This document shows positions 9,312 through 19,849 of a stretch of DNA of 32,575 nt, piece after piece (position 1 is the stretch's first letter; the number at the start of each line of letters is the position of its first letter). The notes under the pieces were generated by a model. The model saw only the letters and a program-made list of their open reading frames with translations, did no database searches and was not told the DNA's origin. The DNA lies in assembly GCA_015680685.1 (NCBI GenBank), contig MNCI01030046.1, positions 350,182 to 382,756 of the forward strand. The letters run 5' to 3'. The translations under genes were made by a program, and so were the position numbers. The DNA comes from Gnetum montanum (lineage: Eukaryota > Streptophyta > Gnetopsida > Gnetales > Gnetaceae).

Positions 9312-9493
9312 AGTTTTATTGATTTTGAGTGGCATATCATTTTACGCATGACTGAAAAGACATGTTATAAAACTTGGTGGATGTTTTGGATGGTGATTAT
9401 ATATATATATTTTTGTCTTTTGTGTTTTGACCTATAACGCATGAGCGTAATTGTTAAGAATTTCACGTAAGTTATAGTGATAGGATGTATTTG

Positions 9494-9838
9494 CTAGTTT
9501 AAGGCCATCGCGGGCCATCATACGATTCTGCGAAAACTAAAGACTAGTTTAGGGCCATTGCGGGCCGGATGCGTAATGTAGAGAAAGCGTAAATGATGAT
9601 AATGCTTAATTCTGGGTAACTAGTTTAAGGCCGTCGCGGGCCGGATGCGTAATCAAGCGTAAATAATTATAGCATACATTTCTGTGTAACTAGTTTAAGG
9701 CCGTTGCGGGCCATAGCGTAATACAGCAAGCGTAAATGATAACGGCGTACAAATCTACGTAACTAGTTTAAGGCCGTTGCAGGTCATGGTGCAATACAGG
9801 AAGCGTAAATGATACGGTATAGTATTTTGCGTAATTGT
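9494..9838. repeat. Five-unit tandem repeat, 50-76 bp period
   Basis: Units begin CTAGTTTAAGGCCGTTGCGG or a close variant at 9494, 9544, 9620, 9690 and 9763. Most units also contain a GCGTAAT and an AAGCGTAAAT word. The array lies between the passenger gene and protease. The rest of 9312-10014 has no recognisable gene and is AT-rich. Confidence 0.85.
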
Positions 9839-10014
9839 GCTAAAGTGATCAAGAAACGTGAATACCATGCGTATGAAAAAGACAACAGTGTGAAGATAAA
9901 TGACAAGAGTAAGAACCGAAAACAAAAGTAATGTGAAAATGCATGAAACGAAACTGCTAAGTAATAAGCATGACAACCCGTTAAGAAAAAGGTAATGTAC
10001 GCAAAGACCATCGT

Positions 10015-10866
10015 TCAACCGTCGATACGCAATTGTCTTTTGATGGCTTTTACGTTGAGCGTCGCGTAAGGGCGAGGAGACTTATGGTTTGACTCCTCTA
10101 CACTGTCATCCGGAAATGGCAGGTCGGCCCAAGCTAGACCGTCATCATTGCTGTCAGCTTGTTGAGGGGTTTGGAGGCAGGTTTGATCAGTCGTTTCTAT
10201 CTCTGAACCCCATTCTTCTTCAATGTTATTGACGGTCTTGGGGGTGATTTCATCACCGCGTATCACGACCTCCCCTCCGGCATAGGGTAGGTGTATCTCT
10301 TGGTGTATTGTTGACGAAACTGCCCTTAGCTGGGCTAACCACGACCTCCCCAAGATCAGGTTGAACCCTGGCATCTTCTCGACGACTAAGAAAGTGGCCT
10401 CTATTGAGAATTGATCCCCTGCCACAAACTCAATACGCACCGTCCCCTTGACCTGAACCTGTGCCCCGTTGAACGATTTTATGCAGGCCGTCGTTGTGGA
10501 CGTGATCTAGTCAACCAGACCCAACCTATCTACGATGGAATAGGGAATGACGTTGGTAGCCATGCCATCGTCCACGTGCACTCTCCAGATCCTGTATTGA
10601 TCGACCCGGATAGTGATAAACATAGGTTCAGTGGTTACCTGACCTTTCTCAGGGTCGTCTTTGATAGATCCGTCGTGGAAGGTCAGAGAGGAAGGCGTAG
10701 GTTGCTCAGCTTCGGGAGGAAACATGACAGCATGTATCGCTTCCTCCTCCGCTGGCAATCTTTCATCCACTGATATGGATGTTAGCATGCGAACCATAGC
10801 CTCACGGTGTTCTCGAGACGTCATAAGCAGGTCGTAAAGGCTCAGCGTTGTGTTCTTTTGTTTGAG
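10015..10866 (-). pseudogene. Retroelement aspartic protease (end of gag-pro frame), one premature stop
   Basis: The protease cuts the gag-pol polyprotein. On the minus strand the frame shows SLYDLLMTSREHREAM, a typical pre-protease segment of plant Ty3/gypsy proteins. The active-site region follows (RVHVDDGMATNVIP) and then MPGFNLILGRSWL, the second conserved block. The triad position reads D-D-G where D-S/T-G or D-G-G is usual, so the site may be damaged. A TAG at 10507-10509 interrupts the frame; it is one C-to-T step from CAG. The frame ends in TGA at 10015, and beyond it no RT begins. This is the same frame as gag upstream, so gag and protease were probably one polyprotein. Confidence 0.85.
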
Positions 10867-10869
10867 AGC

Positions 10870-13620
10870 CTGTTTAACTTACGTGAATGCGTCGAGGAGG
10901 TCCTTCTCTCGGCTAGGTTGTTTTTGCCCTTTGTCCTCTTCCATTCGGCTTAGGAGACGGATTTCCCAAGGTGGAGTGGTGTCAGTCGAGGGGCTGTCTT
11001 TCTTCTTGCCAAGAGAAGACGGTTGCGTTTCTGCACCTTTATCCTGCCCCTGAGGTATAGGTGAAGGCACAGAGGCCAGGGGCCTAGGCTTAGGGAAGCT
11101 GAGCGTAGAATGGTCTTTCGTTGCGTTTGTGTCCTTTCCCTTTTGTTTGGGAGGTGAGGATTGACGCTTTTAGTTAGAGGTTTGCCCCTGCGTGAGAGGC
11201 GCAGCCTGTGGTTTTGGCGCCCTGATAATGAAGGGCGCCCTGGGCGTGGACGCGGACGAGGCCGCGGCTTGGGTATTGCTGCACGATTGAGAGTGTATCT
11301 GAGAAGGTGCCCGTATGATGAAGGGCGACCTTGAGACCCCACCGGTTGCCGATGAAATGGTTGGCCCCCTTGGTGAGTTGGCAGGGATACGCAAAACAAA
11401 AGATTGTTTTGACGGTTCCCTCCCCCCACTGTCTGTACTTACCACAGTGATTGTATAAGGATCATCGTTTGCGTTCAACGGGTCCTTATACACGTGCAAT
11501 GTTTGGTTTTTGGGATGCGTCGAGTTGTTGCTGTCTAACTTGAGTGAATTGTCGTCTAGCATACGTTGAATGTCGTCTTTCAATGCCTAACAGTAATCCG
11601 TATTGTGACCACACAGCTGGTGGTAGTCACAGAAACAGTCCAGCCTGAAAGATCTTGGAACTGGTGGTTCGTTAGGTAAGGCTAGAGAAGGGTTCTTCAG
11701 CAGTTCACAATGACGTCTGTGACGCTTCAGAGCCTCCTCGGACACCTTCTTAGGTTGAATGTGCCCTGCCCCTAACAGTTGTTTCAGCAGTTCAGAATGC
11801 TTTACAGGTAGTGCCGTGTACTTTGAGCGATCCTTACGCTCAAAGTTTGGCTTAGGCTGGGGGGCCTTTTCAGTGGTGGTTGTGTCTTGGCTGGTGCCGG
11901 CACCAGCCATGGTTTCAGGAGGCGTGGTGGGCGCCTTCTTGTTCTTAGTTTTCGTACTCTCAGTCATTGCAGCTACTGTCGTTGTCGCTGCTTTGCCCTT
12001 GTCTTTGCCCTTGTTATGTGCGCTCCTGTAGGTGACATATGCCCGGTCTTTACTGGCCTCCGCAGCATCTTGGATGCTTCTGGTTTGAGCGAAGGCCTGG
12101 TATAGAGAGTCGGGGGAAAGATAGTATAGTTTTGACTTAATAAAGTCATTGACTGCCCCCTTGAATATAGCAAGTAGATGCGAATCCGCGATCGGCTCGT
12201 GGATCTCATTCAAGGTTGCATTCCAACGCTGTATAAACCTTTGGACGGGCTCGAGTGGGTCTTATTTCACCCCCATGAGCTGATCCAATGTGACTTCCGG
12301 TTTCAAGTTATATCTGAAGCGGGTCACAAATTGGGTCAGCAGCTCTTCCAAGGTTGAGATGGAAGAGCGTGGGAGGGCTCGGTACCAATCCAAAGCTTTC
12401 CCTGTTAGGGACATTGCAAAGACTCGGATGATGGTGTGTGGCCATTGTTGCAATACCAAGGACTCAGACCTGAACGTGACCAAGTGAGCGTTGGGATCCC
12501 CCTCCCCATTGTACTTGGTAAAATGAGGCAGGGACATCCCTGGCGGTAGCGACAGCATAGGGACCGCTGGAATAATCGAATCATCCTGGTAAAAGTCCAT
12601 GATCTGAATAGTATCAGAACCAGCGGCTTTGAGGTGTTGAACCTCCTCGGTGAGAGTCTGTATAAGCTGGAAGGCTTGGTCCAGACCCGTTGATAGAGGT
12701 GTCTGCGCAGAAGGCATAGGAGGTTGGATCGGGAGGGCGGCGCGAGGGAATGGAAACGATGGGATCGGTTGATTGGCTGCTTGTGGGGCGGGGATCCCAG
12801 CAGGCAAGGGGGCCTGTGAAGACCACCACCTGCTGGCTTGCGCCGAGGGGTTAGCCGCCACCTGCTGCACGAGATAAGGATGAGGATACTGCCGTACCGC
12901 CTGTGGAACTTGCGTTGCAGGTGCAACCGGGGGTTGCACGCCATAGACCATAGATTGGGTATGTTGCGCCGCCGGGTTGGCCCACTGACCTGCAGCAGGC
13001 TGTTGGATGTGTGTTTGTGGCCGAAAAGCTGTGGTGATCTGTTGAGTTGGAGGGGGCGGAGGCGGAAAAATCTGCAGGATGAAATGGGGCACGGTGGTCG
13101 CGGGGACCACCGCCGGAATGCGGAGAACCTGCGGTGACGAAGCCGCCCCCATGTTATTATGTGGCATTTGTGCTTAAGGCCCAAACGGCTGCGTGGTGGC
13201 CTGCAGCATGGCAGGGAAATGCACCTGTGAGGTCATGGCTGGGTCAAGAGGAGCGGCCTCTCCGTTGAAAGGAAACACGGGATTTATATACGTTTGGGGG
13301 CTCAGAGTATGGAACGAATGTTCCGACTGGGCTGCCAATTCATCCTCTTCCTCTTCCCCATGCTGGGGCTCCACCACAGCTTGTGCCGCCTGGCCCTTGG
13401 CCATGACCAACTGTGTAATGAGTTCATGTTGGTGTTCGGTCAAGGGAATGATGTCGTAAGCTGTTGGCTTGAAATCATGGCCCCCTCGGTGGACCACCTC
13501 AAAGTTTCGTTTTGCTTCGACTTTGGCTCGGCTGAGAGCCAGCTTCGCCTGGATCTTAACACATATAAAGTTGTATTCTTTAGGGGTTATAATCGTAAAG
13601 ATGGGCTCTTTTCCCTAAAG
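10870..13620 (-). pseudogene. Ty3/gypsy gag, five premature stops in one frame
   Basis: Gag forms the virus-like particle that packages the element's RNA. One minus-strand frame runs from at least 13,590 (KEYNFICVKIQAKLALSR) down to protease. In order it has an N-terminal charged region, a Pro/Gln-rich stretch (about 12,650-13,160) and the capsid-like core. That core contains LPHFTKYNGEGDPNAHL, GKALDWYRALP and TRFRYNL, then PVQRFIQRWNATLNEI. A zinc-knuckle-like CFCDYHQLCGHNTDYC follows near 11,590-11,640, then a Ser/Pro/Lys-rich linker. Stops at 13174 (TAA), 12262 (TAA), 11587 (TAG), 11170 (TAA) and 10879 (TAA) are each one C-to-T change from a Gln codon. Removing them would leave a continuous frame into protease. 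The true start codon is not clear; an in-frame TAG lies near 13,612. Confidence 0.9.
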
Positions 13621-13975
13621 CCTCAATGATCGACGCAATGGCCCTTGAGATCCTGTTGTGCCAGGAGCTGGTCTTGTGACCGCGATAGGGTTCACAGATG
13701 TGGCACCCAAATCGGCAGGGGCCATGGTGGTTGTGGTTGTGAAAAAGGAATCCATTGATTAATGAGATCGACAGTGACTGGTAATTAGATCTAAAAATGG
13801 CTGGCAATAAGCTCACAAATAGGCTTTCTACCCTGTAGGATTTCAAAGAAATTGTCCTTGCGACCGATCTATACCACACGATCTGCCGTAAACTTCCCTG
13901 GGGGTATTACGTCTACGGTTTAGGGTATGGATCGCTAATAGGGCTACCCAAAATATTCGGATCGGAACCTAAGAG
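13621..13975 (-). other. 5' leader of the element
   Basis: This lies between the primer-binding site and gag. Short open frames occur but none is convincing. An untranslated leader with packaging signals is expected at this place. Confidence 0.5.
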
Positions 13976-13993
13976 GCCCTCCTTCTAGCGCCA
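13976..13993 (-). other. Primer-binding site
   Basis: Six bases inside the 5' LTR the minus strand reads TGGCGCTAGAAGGAGGGC. The TGGCGC start is complementary to a tRNA ending GCGCCA, as in many plant Ty3/gypsy elements. I cannot name the tRNA with certainty. Confidence 0.7.
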
Positions 13994-14690
13994 GAAAACT
14001 GTAACGACGGAAAACGTCGGCAGCTGGAAAATACTGACCAAATTCCGCGTACACAGTTTTAACCACGGATCCGTGCAAGGGCTATGCTGGAAAAACAAAT
14101 CCGCGGCGCCCTGAACGGTCTTGTCTATCAGACAGGGACTTACTAATCAGTAAACCGATGAATATCTCGTGAAACGATCTGATTCGAGGGATGGCAAAAA
14201 CGAGGGGAAAACAATGTAGACGAATTGCAATGATGATAATGTTAAACACGATAAGAGGAGGCTGACATAAGAGAAGCACGTAGTTTCAAGATCTACGCTT
14301 TGACTTGAAAAATGTATATTTTGTATGAGAAATTACACTGGGGGAATCCCCGATTACTGGATGTGAAGCAAGCACAAAACAACAAGCAAAACGGTCCAAA
14401 CAGAAGTCCGATCTACCTCGTGGGCTAAAGCCGGGATGCAAGGAAGGTCAAGCTCTGACATCTACCGATCAACTGTTTCTGACCAATAGAGTCTTCCCAA
14501 CAGAACGATTACTCCTGTCACCGGTGCTCGAAGCGAACTGTGCTCTGTTTCTGCCGCAAGGTGAGGCTGTCAACAATTGCCAAAGCGCTGCTCTCTGTAT
14601 CTTTGCTCAAAGGTGATAAGTGCTCCAGTGCTCAGAAAAATGCCTTTGCTTCTTTGATTTTCCAACCTTTGTATCTTTGTCAACCGGGGT

Positions 14691-14698
14691 ATTTATAG
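14691..14698 (-). promoter_or_regulatory. TATA box of the 5' LTR
   Basis: The minus strand reads CTATAAAT in the context CCTATAAATACCCCGG. Transcription of the element should start about 30 bases further left. Confidence 0.75.
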
Positions 14699-14797
14699 GC
14701 TGCGACGCTCTGTGGAAAAGGCGCAACCCTGATGATGTGTGTCCCGAATGTTTCGGGCACTGTTGGTTTGACCATTTTTGCGTCAAACTTTGTGACT

Positions 14798-15285
14798 ACG
14801 CACAATACGCTTGTTCGCGTATTGTGCGTGTGAAGAAGAGGTGCACGTCGGGCATGTCTCAACTGTCTTTAGGTTATATTACGCTCATTCACGCTGTGCT
14901 GCATGTATGAGCGTAACGTAACATGGAAACAATGTATTCAAGTTGTTTTACACTCTCTTACGCAGCTGTGCGTAGTGAAGCGTAAACAATGTTTAGCTTG
15001 GCGACGCAATACACTGTGATACATTGCGTTGCGTGATGAGCGTATGATGAGCAATCACACTTTCTTAGACTGTGCCTTTGATTGTTCTGGAGCTTATTAC
15101 GCTACCGTGCGTAACAGAGCATAAACCTGTCCTTGAACAAAAGACTTAGCAAAATACACAAGGAGTCGCATATTACGCAGCTCAAGCTCCTCCATATGCT
15201 GAAGTAACTATCCTTCTGATGCAGGACTATGTTTAGGCAAAATCACGCTAAGCGCCATTACACTACGTTGCGTGATATAGCGTAA
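14798..15285. repeat. U3 hairpin array of the 5' LTR
   Basis: This is the counterpart of 1915-2402. The first member (14798-14829) has a perfect 13-bp arm, ACGCACAATACGC / GCGTATTGTGCGT, with a 6-base loop. The second keeps its 10-bp arm. The other four have one arm damaged, mostly by G-to-A or C-to-T changes inside CG. Confidence 0.75.
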
Positions 15286-15369
15286 ACAGAAAAAACATTT
15301 TGGCATGCGCCCTTGCCTGAATTACGAATCTTTGCCTGAGGCCGACTCGCAATTTCTTACGGTGTTTCA

Positions 15370-15374
15370 GAAAT
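15370..15374. repeat. Target-site duplication, right copy (GAAAT)
   Basis: GAAAT directly follows the right LTR and matches 1112-1116. Confidence 0.9.
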
Positions 15375-16245
15375 GATCCACCGAAATAGTAGCCCAAGCC
15401 CAGACAGGTGGTAGGGAGGATTTGGGAACTTATCTACTCTACGTGCGTGGCACCGGTCTCGTAAAAATTAGGTCAGCATCCTATAGCCCACGAGTGGTGG
15501 GCAGGATGATTCACCATTTTCTTGGGCCCCAGACACCTGGCAATTGCGGATTCCATGATAATGACTTCTACAGCACCTTGGAAAAAGGTGCGGTCCTCTT
15601 GCTAGTTGGAAAAGAAAGCATCGTTCAAGATGGCTGGGTCACCCACCAGCTGCGATAGGACGTTACTCTAGCTGCACCATTCCACCATTCCCCACAATTC
15701 CTCATTGTCATGGAATTTCGCACAATCAAGCTCATAGGTTGGCATAACCCCCATTGTCACTTCTTCCTCCATGCAGCCGTGACTCGTGAGATCACCTGCA
15801 AAGGGGGGGGGGGGGGCTGCAATTGATGTTGTTGAAAGAGTTTATAGTTGCATATTGTTCACACCACCCATAAAAGTAATGTGGCTCCGGAATCACCAGT
15901 CAGTGTTAACGGGGGAGTCCAGCCCATCTCTCGCCACATGGCACACATGTAGGTGCATTGGAAGGTGAAGTGTGGGATGGTTTCAGGCACAGTATCGCAT
16001 AGTGGGAAAGTGTCATTAAGATTAAGGCCTCGACTTCATAAATTCAACCATATCGGTAGTGTGTTACTCTCTAGCAACCACGTGAAAACTTTGATTTTCT
16101 TAGGTAGTCGTTCTTTGCCATATCTGATTCCCCCTTGACATCGGTGGGCACATGGTCGAAAGCAAGCAATGCGGCTCGACTTCCAACCACCCCTACATCT
16201 ACATTTGTAGTGCATGGTTACAGAATGTTGCTTGTGAAATTGCAA
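15375..16245 (-). pseudogene. LINE ORF2 remnant with zinc-binding RT C-terminal domain
   Basis: On the minus strand, 16245 downward reads RLPKKIKVFTWLL, then ESNTLPIWLNL, a TGA, SRGLN, and then LCDTVPETIPHFTFQC and YMCAMWRE. This order (PKKIK-F-WLL, NL-RG, C-x-E-x-x-H-x-x-x-x-C) is the zinc-binding domain that ends plant LINE reverse transcriptases. The TGA sits where an Arg is usual (one C-to-T step from CGA), and a second TGA follows near 15,858. Left of about 15,850 the frame is lost, with a G14 run at 15803-15816. The polymerase core is not found upstream: the sequence becomes AT-rich at about 16,235. It is a fragment, not a gene. The Ty3/gypsy element inserted next to it. Confidence 0.72.
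15803..15816 (+). repeat. G14 homopolymer
   Basis: Fourteen G residues interrupt the LINE remnant. The length equals that of the run at 894-907. Confidence 0.9.
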
Positions 16246-18261
16246 AAATTATTTTTGTAAACAAGTTATTAATCATGATCAATCTGTAATTATTTAAATA
16301 TTATTTATCTTCATTTTTCAAAAGCATAATAGCTCTACTAATCCTCCATTGTTTGGTCAAACAAGTTTGAAATCCTTCATTAAATGGTTTCCAAATTTAT
16401 CCAAACTAACGTTTTACCACATTTTAATAAGTTTGCATATAATACTTCTACATCTACAACTTTTTCATAAGTTAAAATTTCAATTCCGTCTACTACTTCA
16501 TCATATGTAAGTCATCAAGTGTTTGGGGTGCATGCAACTAGTTATAATGTTTGCCTTGTAGTGAAATAGATTTTTGTAGAAAACTTTAATATAAATGGAA
16601 TATTATTATTTGAAAGAATTTTATTTCTAAAATTTTTCTAAAAATCTTGTGGATCTTGTTTATCATTTGTACCATATGTTTTTTATGCTATTTTAAAAAA
16701 TTTATCTGTTTTTAAATAAATTTCTTGTGCCCCTTATTTTAGGCTTTATTATTATAAGAGGTTTTGATAGCTAACCTTACTTATAGAAATTCCTTATTAA
16801 TGAACCATAAATTAGTTGATTGCATTAGCATTGATATATCAACATCCATGTAGGTTTGGCTACGTTAACACATTAGCATTAATGCAATGTCAATAAATGC
16901 ATATATAAATGCATCATTAGCTACATTTTGACATTGTTTTGGTCAATAGCTTAGCTAAACTCTTGTAATTTTCTTTTGTAACTCTTAGAATCATTAGTGA
17001 GTGCCCATAGTATGGTGTGATGTAATTATATGGAGTCTATACTTGAGTGCTTTTTGCCTAAATACATTGCATGACTGACAATAAAGATTGTGATTATTTC
17101 ATTCCATTACAACAATCTCACATCATTTAAATTTACTTTTAATGCCATTTATTTCTATTGCAAATTAACATAATGTTCACTTTCTTTTGTGCTTAGAATA
17201 ATAATTTACTTTTTCATGCATACTTAATACATAGAATGAGTATGATCAACATTAAGCGTAAATATGTTAACATTTGCTATTCCCAGTAGTGTGTCACTTG
17301 GTATGCCTAGCAATGGATGTGTATGATAGGTTGGGAAAAATTGCTTATCATTTAGGCTAGATTAGGCTTTCCTTATTATTAGATTAATTAGTGATTTTAA
17401 TACTTTAATAATATTTCAATATGGCCACTACAATATCAAGATCATATGCCTTAGTTATCCTTAACCATATGCACTGAGGGCTACATGAATATATCTGAGA
17501 GATAGTGACTTGCAATCACAATTAATAATCTAGGTACTCCACTAGTCTAGTCCATAGACCATGATAAGGTTATTTTTAATGCTTATGATTTGTATGATTG
17601 GGCATAGGAACTACATTGCTACTTATCATTGGCACTATTGCTAGCAATTGGTGCTAGTGATCTAGATTAGTTAAAGTCATTCACAATCGTTGTAAGACTT
17701 AATGATTTATCTAGTAAGAAATAATATATTTTATTAAGATGTACATAGTAATTCAAAATGTCTCATTCTCATAGAATTGATTTCCCACCTATTGAGGATT
17801 CTACCACAGGATGTGACTAAATAACTAAAAGCAAGGATGATGTGTCCTATCAAGTTAAAATAGTTTATCAACATCTAGATCCTTATTATTCATACTTTGC
17901 CTTCATTCTTCACTATGATGCATAAATTTGATGGAAGACCTAGAAGGTAATATTGTGTTACCACCTAATCATTCAACTCCATCAATGCTCATGATAGTAT
18001 TAATGAAAGTTGGACTAGAAGTAACTACCATTATCTATAAAGTGGTTGAGAAAATGTCTAGGCCCTACCAATTCAATGAAGCCTAACTTTGTAAAGATAA
18101 TTTCATGGACATATGATATGAAGCAACTAAGGAAAAAGGGGTTATCATTCCATTGACATTGTAATCATAATAAGTGAACATAAGCTATCACTTAGGCAGA
18201 TCCATAATTTCTAGAATTCTCTTATCAATAATACAGATGACATAAACCTATGGCTTTACAT
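16246..18261. other. AT-rich stretch without recognisable genes
   Basis: About 2 kb of low-GC sequence with stops in all frames. I found no repeat arrays, LTR ends or coding motifs. Part of it may be the degraded 5' region or LTR of the plus-strand Ty3/gypsy element further right, but I could not match it to anything beyond 28,500. Confidence 0.5.
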
Positions 18262-19441
18262 CAAAATTAGGCCCCAAGTAGTGAATCTTATTTTATATGC
18301 AGATAATGTAAAATATGTTGCAAATTTTAGAAAATTATTATCATTCATCTAGTCTTCAAGTTAATGTAGATAAAACCAAATTGATGATATGGGATACAAG
18401 CAATAATTGTTATAACTTTCATTTTGGAGGTACCAATGTGCAAATATTAGATTCTTTTAAATATTGGGATCTCATTATATAAACAATTACAAGTGGGGGA
18501 ATTACATCAAAGAACAAATAGGAGGAGGTTTCAAGGCTTTGTATGCTTTCAAAAACAAGTGCAAGGATTTAGGTCTTTGAGCTTGGAATATTAGAAATTA
18601 AATTATTTAGACTATCATCTATCATATCATATTGTATGGATGTGTTATTTGGGGATCTGAACTCAGTGCTAAACTTTGGAAGGATATAGGAAAAGTACAA
18701 AAACTGTTCTTCTCGATGAGTTAAATATGAAGATGCAAATACCTTACTCAATTTTATTATGTGAATGTGATTTATTACTTTTAAAATTAGAAGCATTGTG
18801 TCAATTTATTACATACACTTACAACTTGCATATCTCAAAGCAAGACAAATTCTATAAAGCAATTCTTCAGAACTTGGAAGACCATGGTTGGTATTTTCGG
18901 GGGATGCAATGGTTGAAAAAATGAAATATCTCTTGGGAGGATGTGCAACAAAATCCTAAGCATAGTTGTCAACTAGTCAAGTAGAAGGTTTTAACATATA
19001 TGTGGACCAATGTCAAAGGCAAGTGGTAATTTTATTTACATCACATTAGATCTAATAAACTAGATGTAGAAGCTTACTATATCTTAGCTACTATTTTCAT
19101 CAAGTATTGGAATGTTATTAGCAAGCTTCGCTTAAGTTCTCATCATCTTAGAATTGAAAGTGGAAGATGGATTCAACTCCCCTAAGAAGAGCACATTTAT
19201 AGGTTGTCCATATTAGGAGCCCTTGAAGATGAGTTTATATGTTTCTTTCATGTTTTATGACTACTCATTTGAGATAGCATTATAATGTTATAGCAAAAAG
19301 CTTGTATGATTTGTTTTTTATGGTCCCATTGGTGCTTGTTCAATTTGTAGAGTCTATATTTATTTTTCACAAAAATGTAATATTTGTCCAATAGATCCTA
19401 TGGGTCTTTGGATGCAATAAAGCTTCATTTCATTTCATTTC
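18262..19441 (+). pseudogene. 5'-truncated LINE (non-LTR retrotransposon) with TTTCA tail
   Basis: The plus strand reads NLILYADNVKYVANF near 18,280. This is the RT catalytic box of non-LTR elements, with the second Asp of YADD changed to Asn. SSSLQVNVDKTKLM follows and then, after frame changes, CVIWGSELSAKLWKDIGKVQ, the usual thumb region. HGWYFRGMQWLKK near 18,890 belongs to the C-terminal part. Stops and frameshifts are frequent. The end has an AATAAA signal and three TTTCA units (about 19,420-19,441), as expected for a LINE 3' tail. The upstream polymerase part is missing, as is common after incomplete reverse transcription. Confidence 0.75.
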
Positions 19442-19849
19442 ACCTTGGCAAGTAACCAAGGAAAGGGAAAAACATGATCAAATACAAGTAGGACCTACGG
19501 GCTTAGGTCTTGTTGTATGTCACCTAGAAATAATTAAAGGGATCATGGTAGAAGAGCAAGCTATCATGGCTCTCATAGTTTTTCATCATCTTTATCATTC
19601 CCATTATCAATCTTTGACAAGGATGGATGTGACTAAGGAAGAAGGGGTAATGACAGATAGCCCAGTGGGGATAATAAAGGAGATCATGATAAAAGTGAAG
19701 GTAGAAATGATAGGCAAGACAAAGATAAAGACTAGGATAGAAGACATAAAATTGAATGAAGGCACAATAAATAGGGCAAAAGAGGTCATGATCATAATAG
19801 GGGTCATGATGAACTTCTTCAAGCTATGAGATGAATGATTAATATTAGA
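19442..19849. other. Spacer between LINE tail and gag remnant
   Basis: This contains a short plus-strand open frame (19545-19829), rich in Lys, Ile, Met and Asp, without known motifs. It may be the decayed N-terminal part of the following gag, but I cannot show it. Confidence 0.35.

Larger units (their letters stand above)
1117..15369 (-). mobile_element. Non-autonomous Tat-like Ty3/gypsy LTR retrotransposon with antisense passenger gene
   Basis: Two long direct repeats (1117-2573 and 14000-15369) start and end with TG/CA, are flanked by GAAAT on both sides, and enclose minus-strand gag, protease and integrase. The right repeat is therefore the 5' LTR. A TGGCGC-type primer-binding site adjoins the 5' LTR and a polypurine tract adjoins the 3' LTR. 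Integrase follows protease without any RT or RNase H; about 4.7 kb with tandem repeats and an antisense gene fill the gap. Assignment to the Tat lineage is an inference from gag and integrase style, the tandem repeats in the 3' region and the extra antisense gene. By eye the LTRs are about 95% identical, so the insertion is not recent. All coding regions carry stops, so this copy is inactive. Confidence 0.93.
14000..15369 (-). repeat. 5' LTR of the Ty3/gypsy element
   Basis: This aligns with 1117-2573. Over the first ~700 aligned bases I count about 33 mismatches, of which about 28 are transitions. An 87-bp segment present in the other LTR is missing between ACAT and TTTGGCATG near 15,296, so this copy probably suffered a deletion. 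It is the promoter LTR because gag follows it on the minus strand. Confidence 0.93.

Noticed and set aside
8748-9349. Minus-strand open frames of 98, 71 and 112 codons opposite the passenger gene's end
   Set aside because: They are shadows of the Glu-rich exon 8 and exon 7; their Ser/Leu/Pro runs are the complement of the acidic codons.
4488-13176. Genetic code with TAA/TAG read as Gln
   Set aside because: All 14 stops in the element fit Gln, as in some algae and ciliates. However, the second Ty3/gypsy element has TAG and TAA at positions usually Trp and Tyr, and the neighbouring remnants also have TGA within frames. Decay by C-to-T change explains the pattern.
10411-13629. Plus-strand open frames opposite gag and protease
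   Set aside because: Gag-protease on the minus strand has recognisable motifs in one continuous frame; the plus frames have none.
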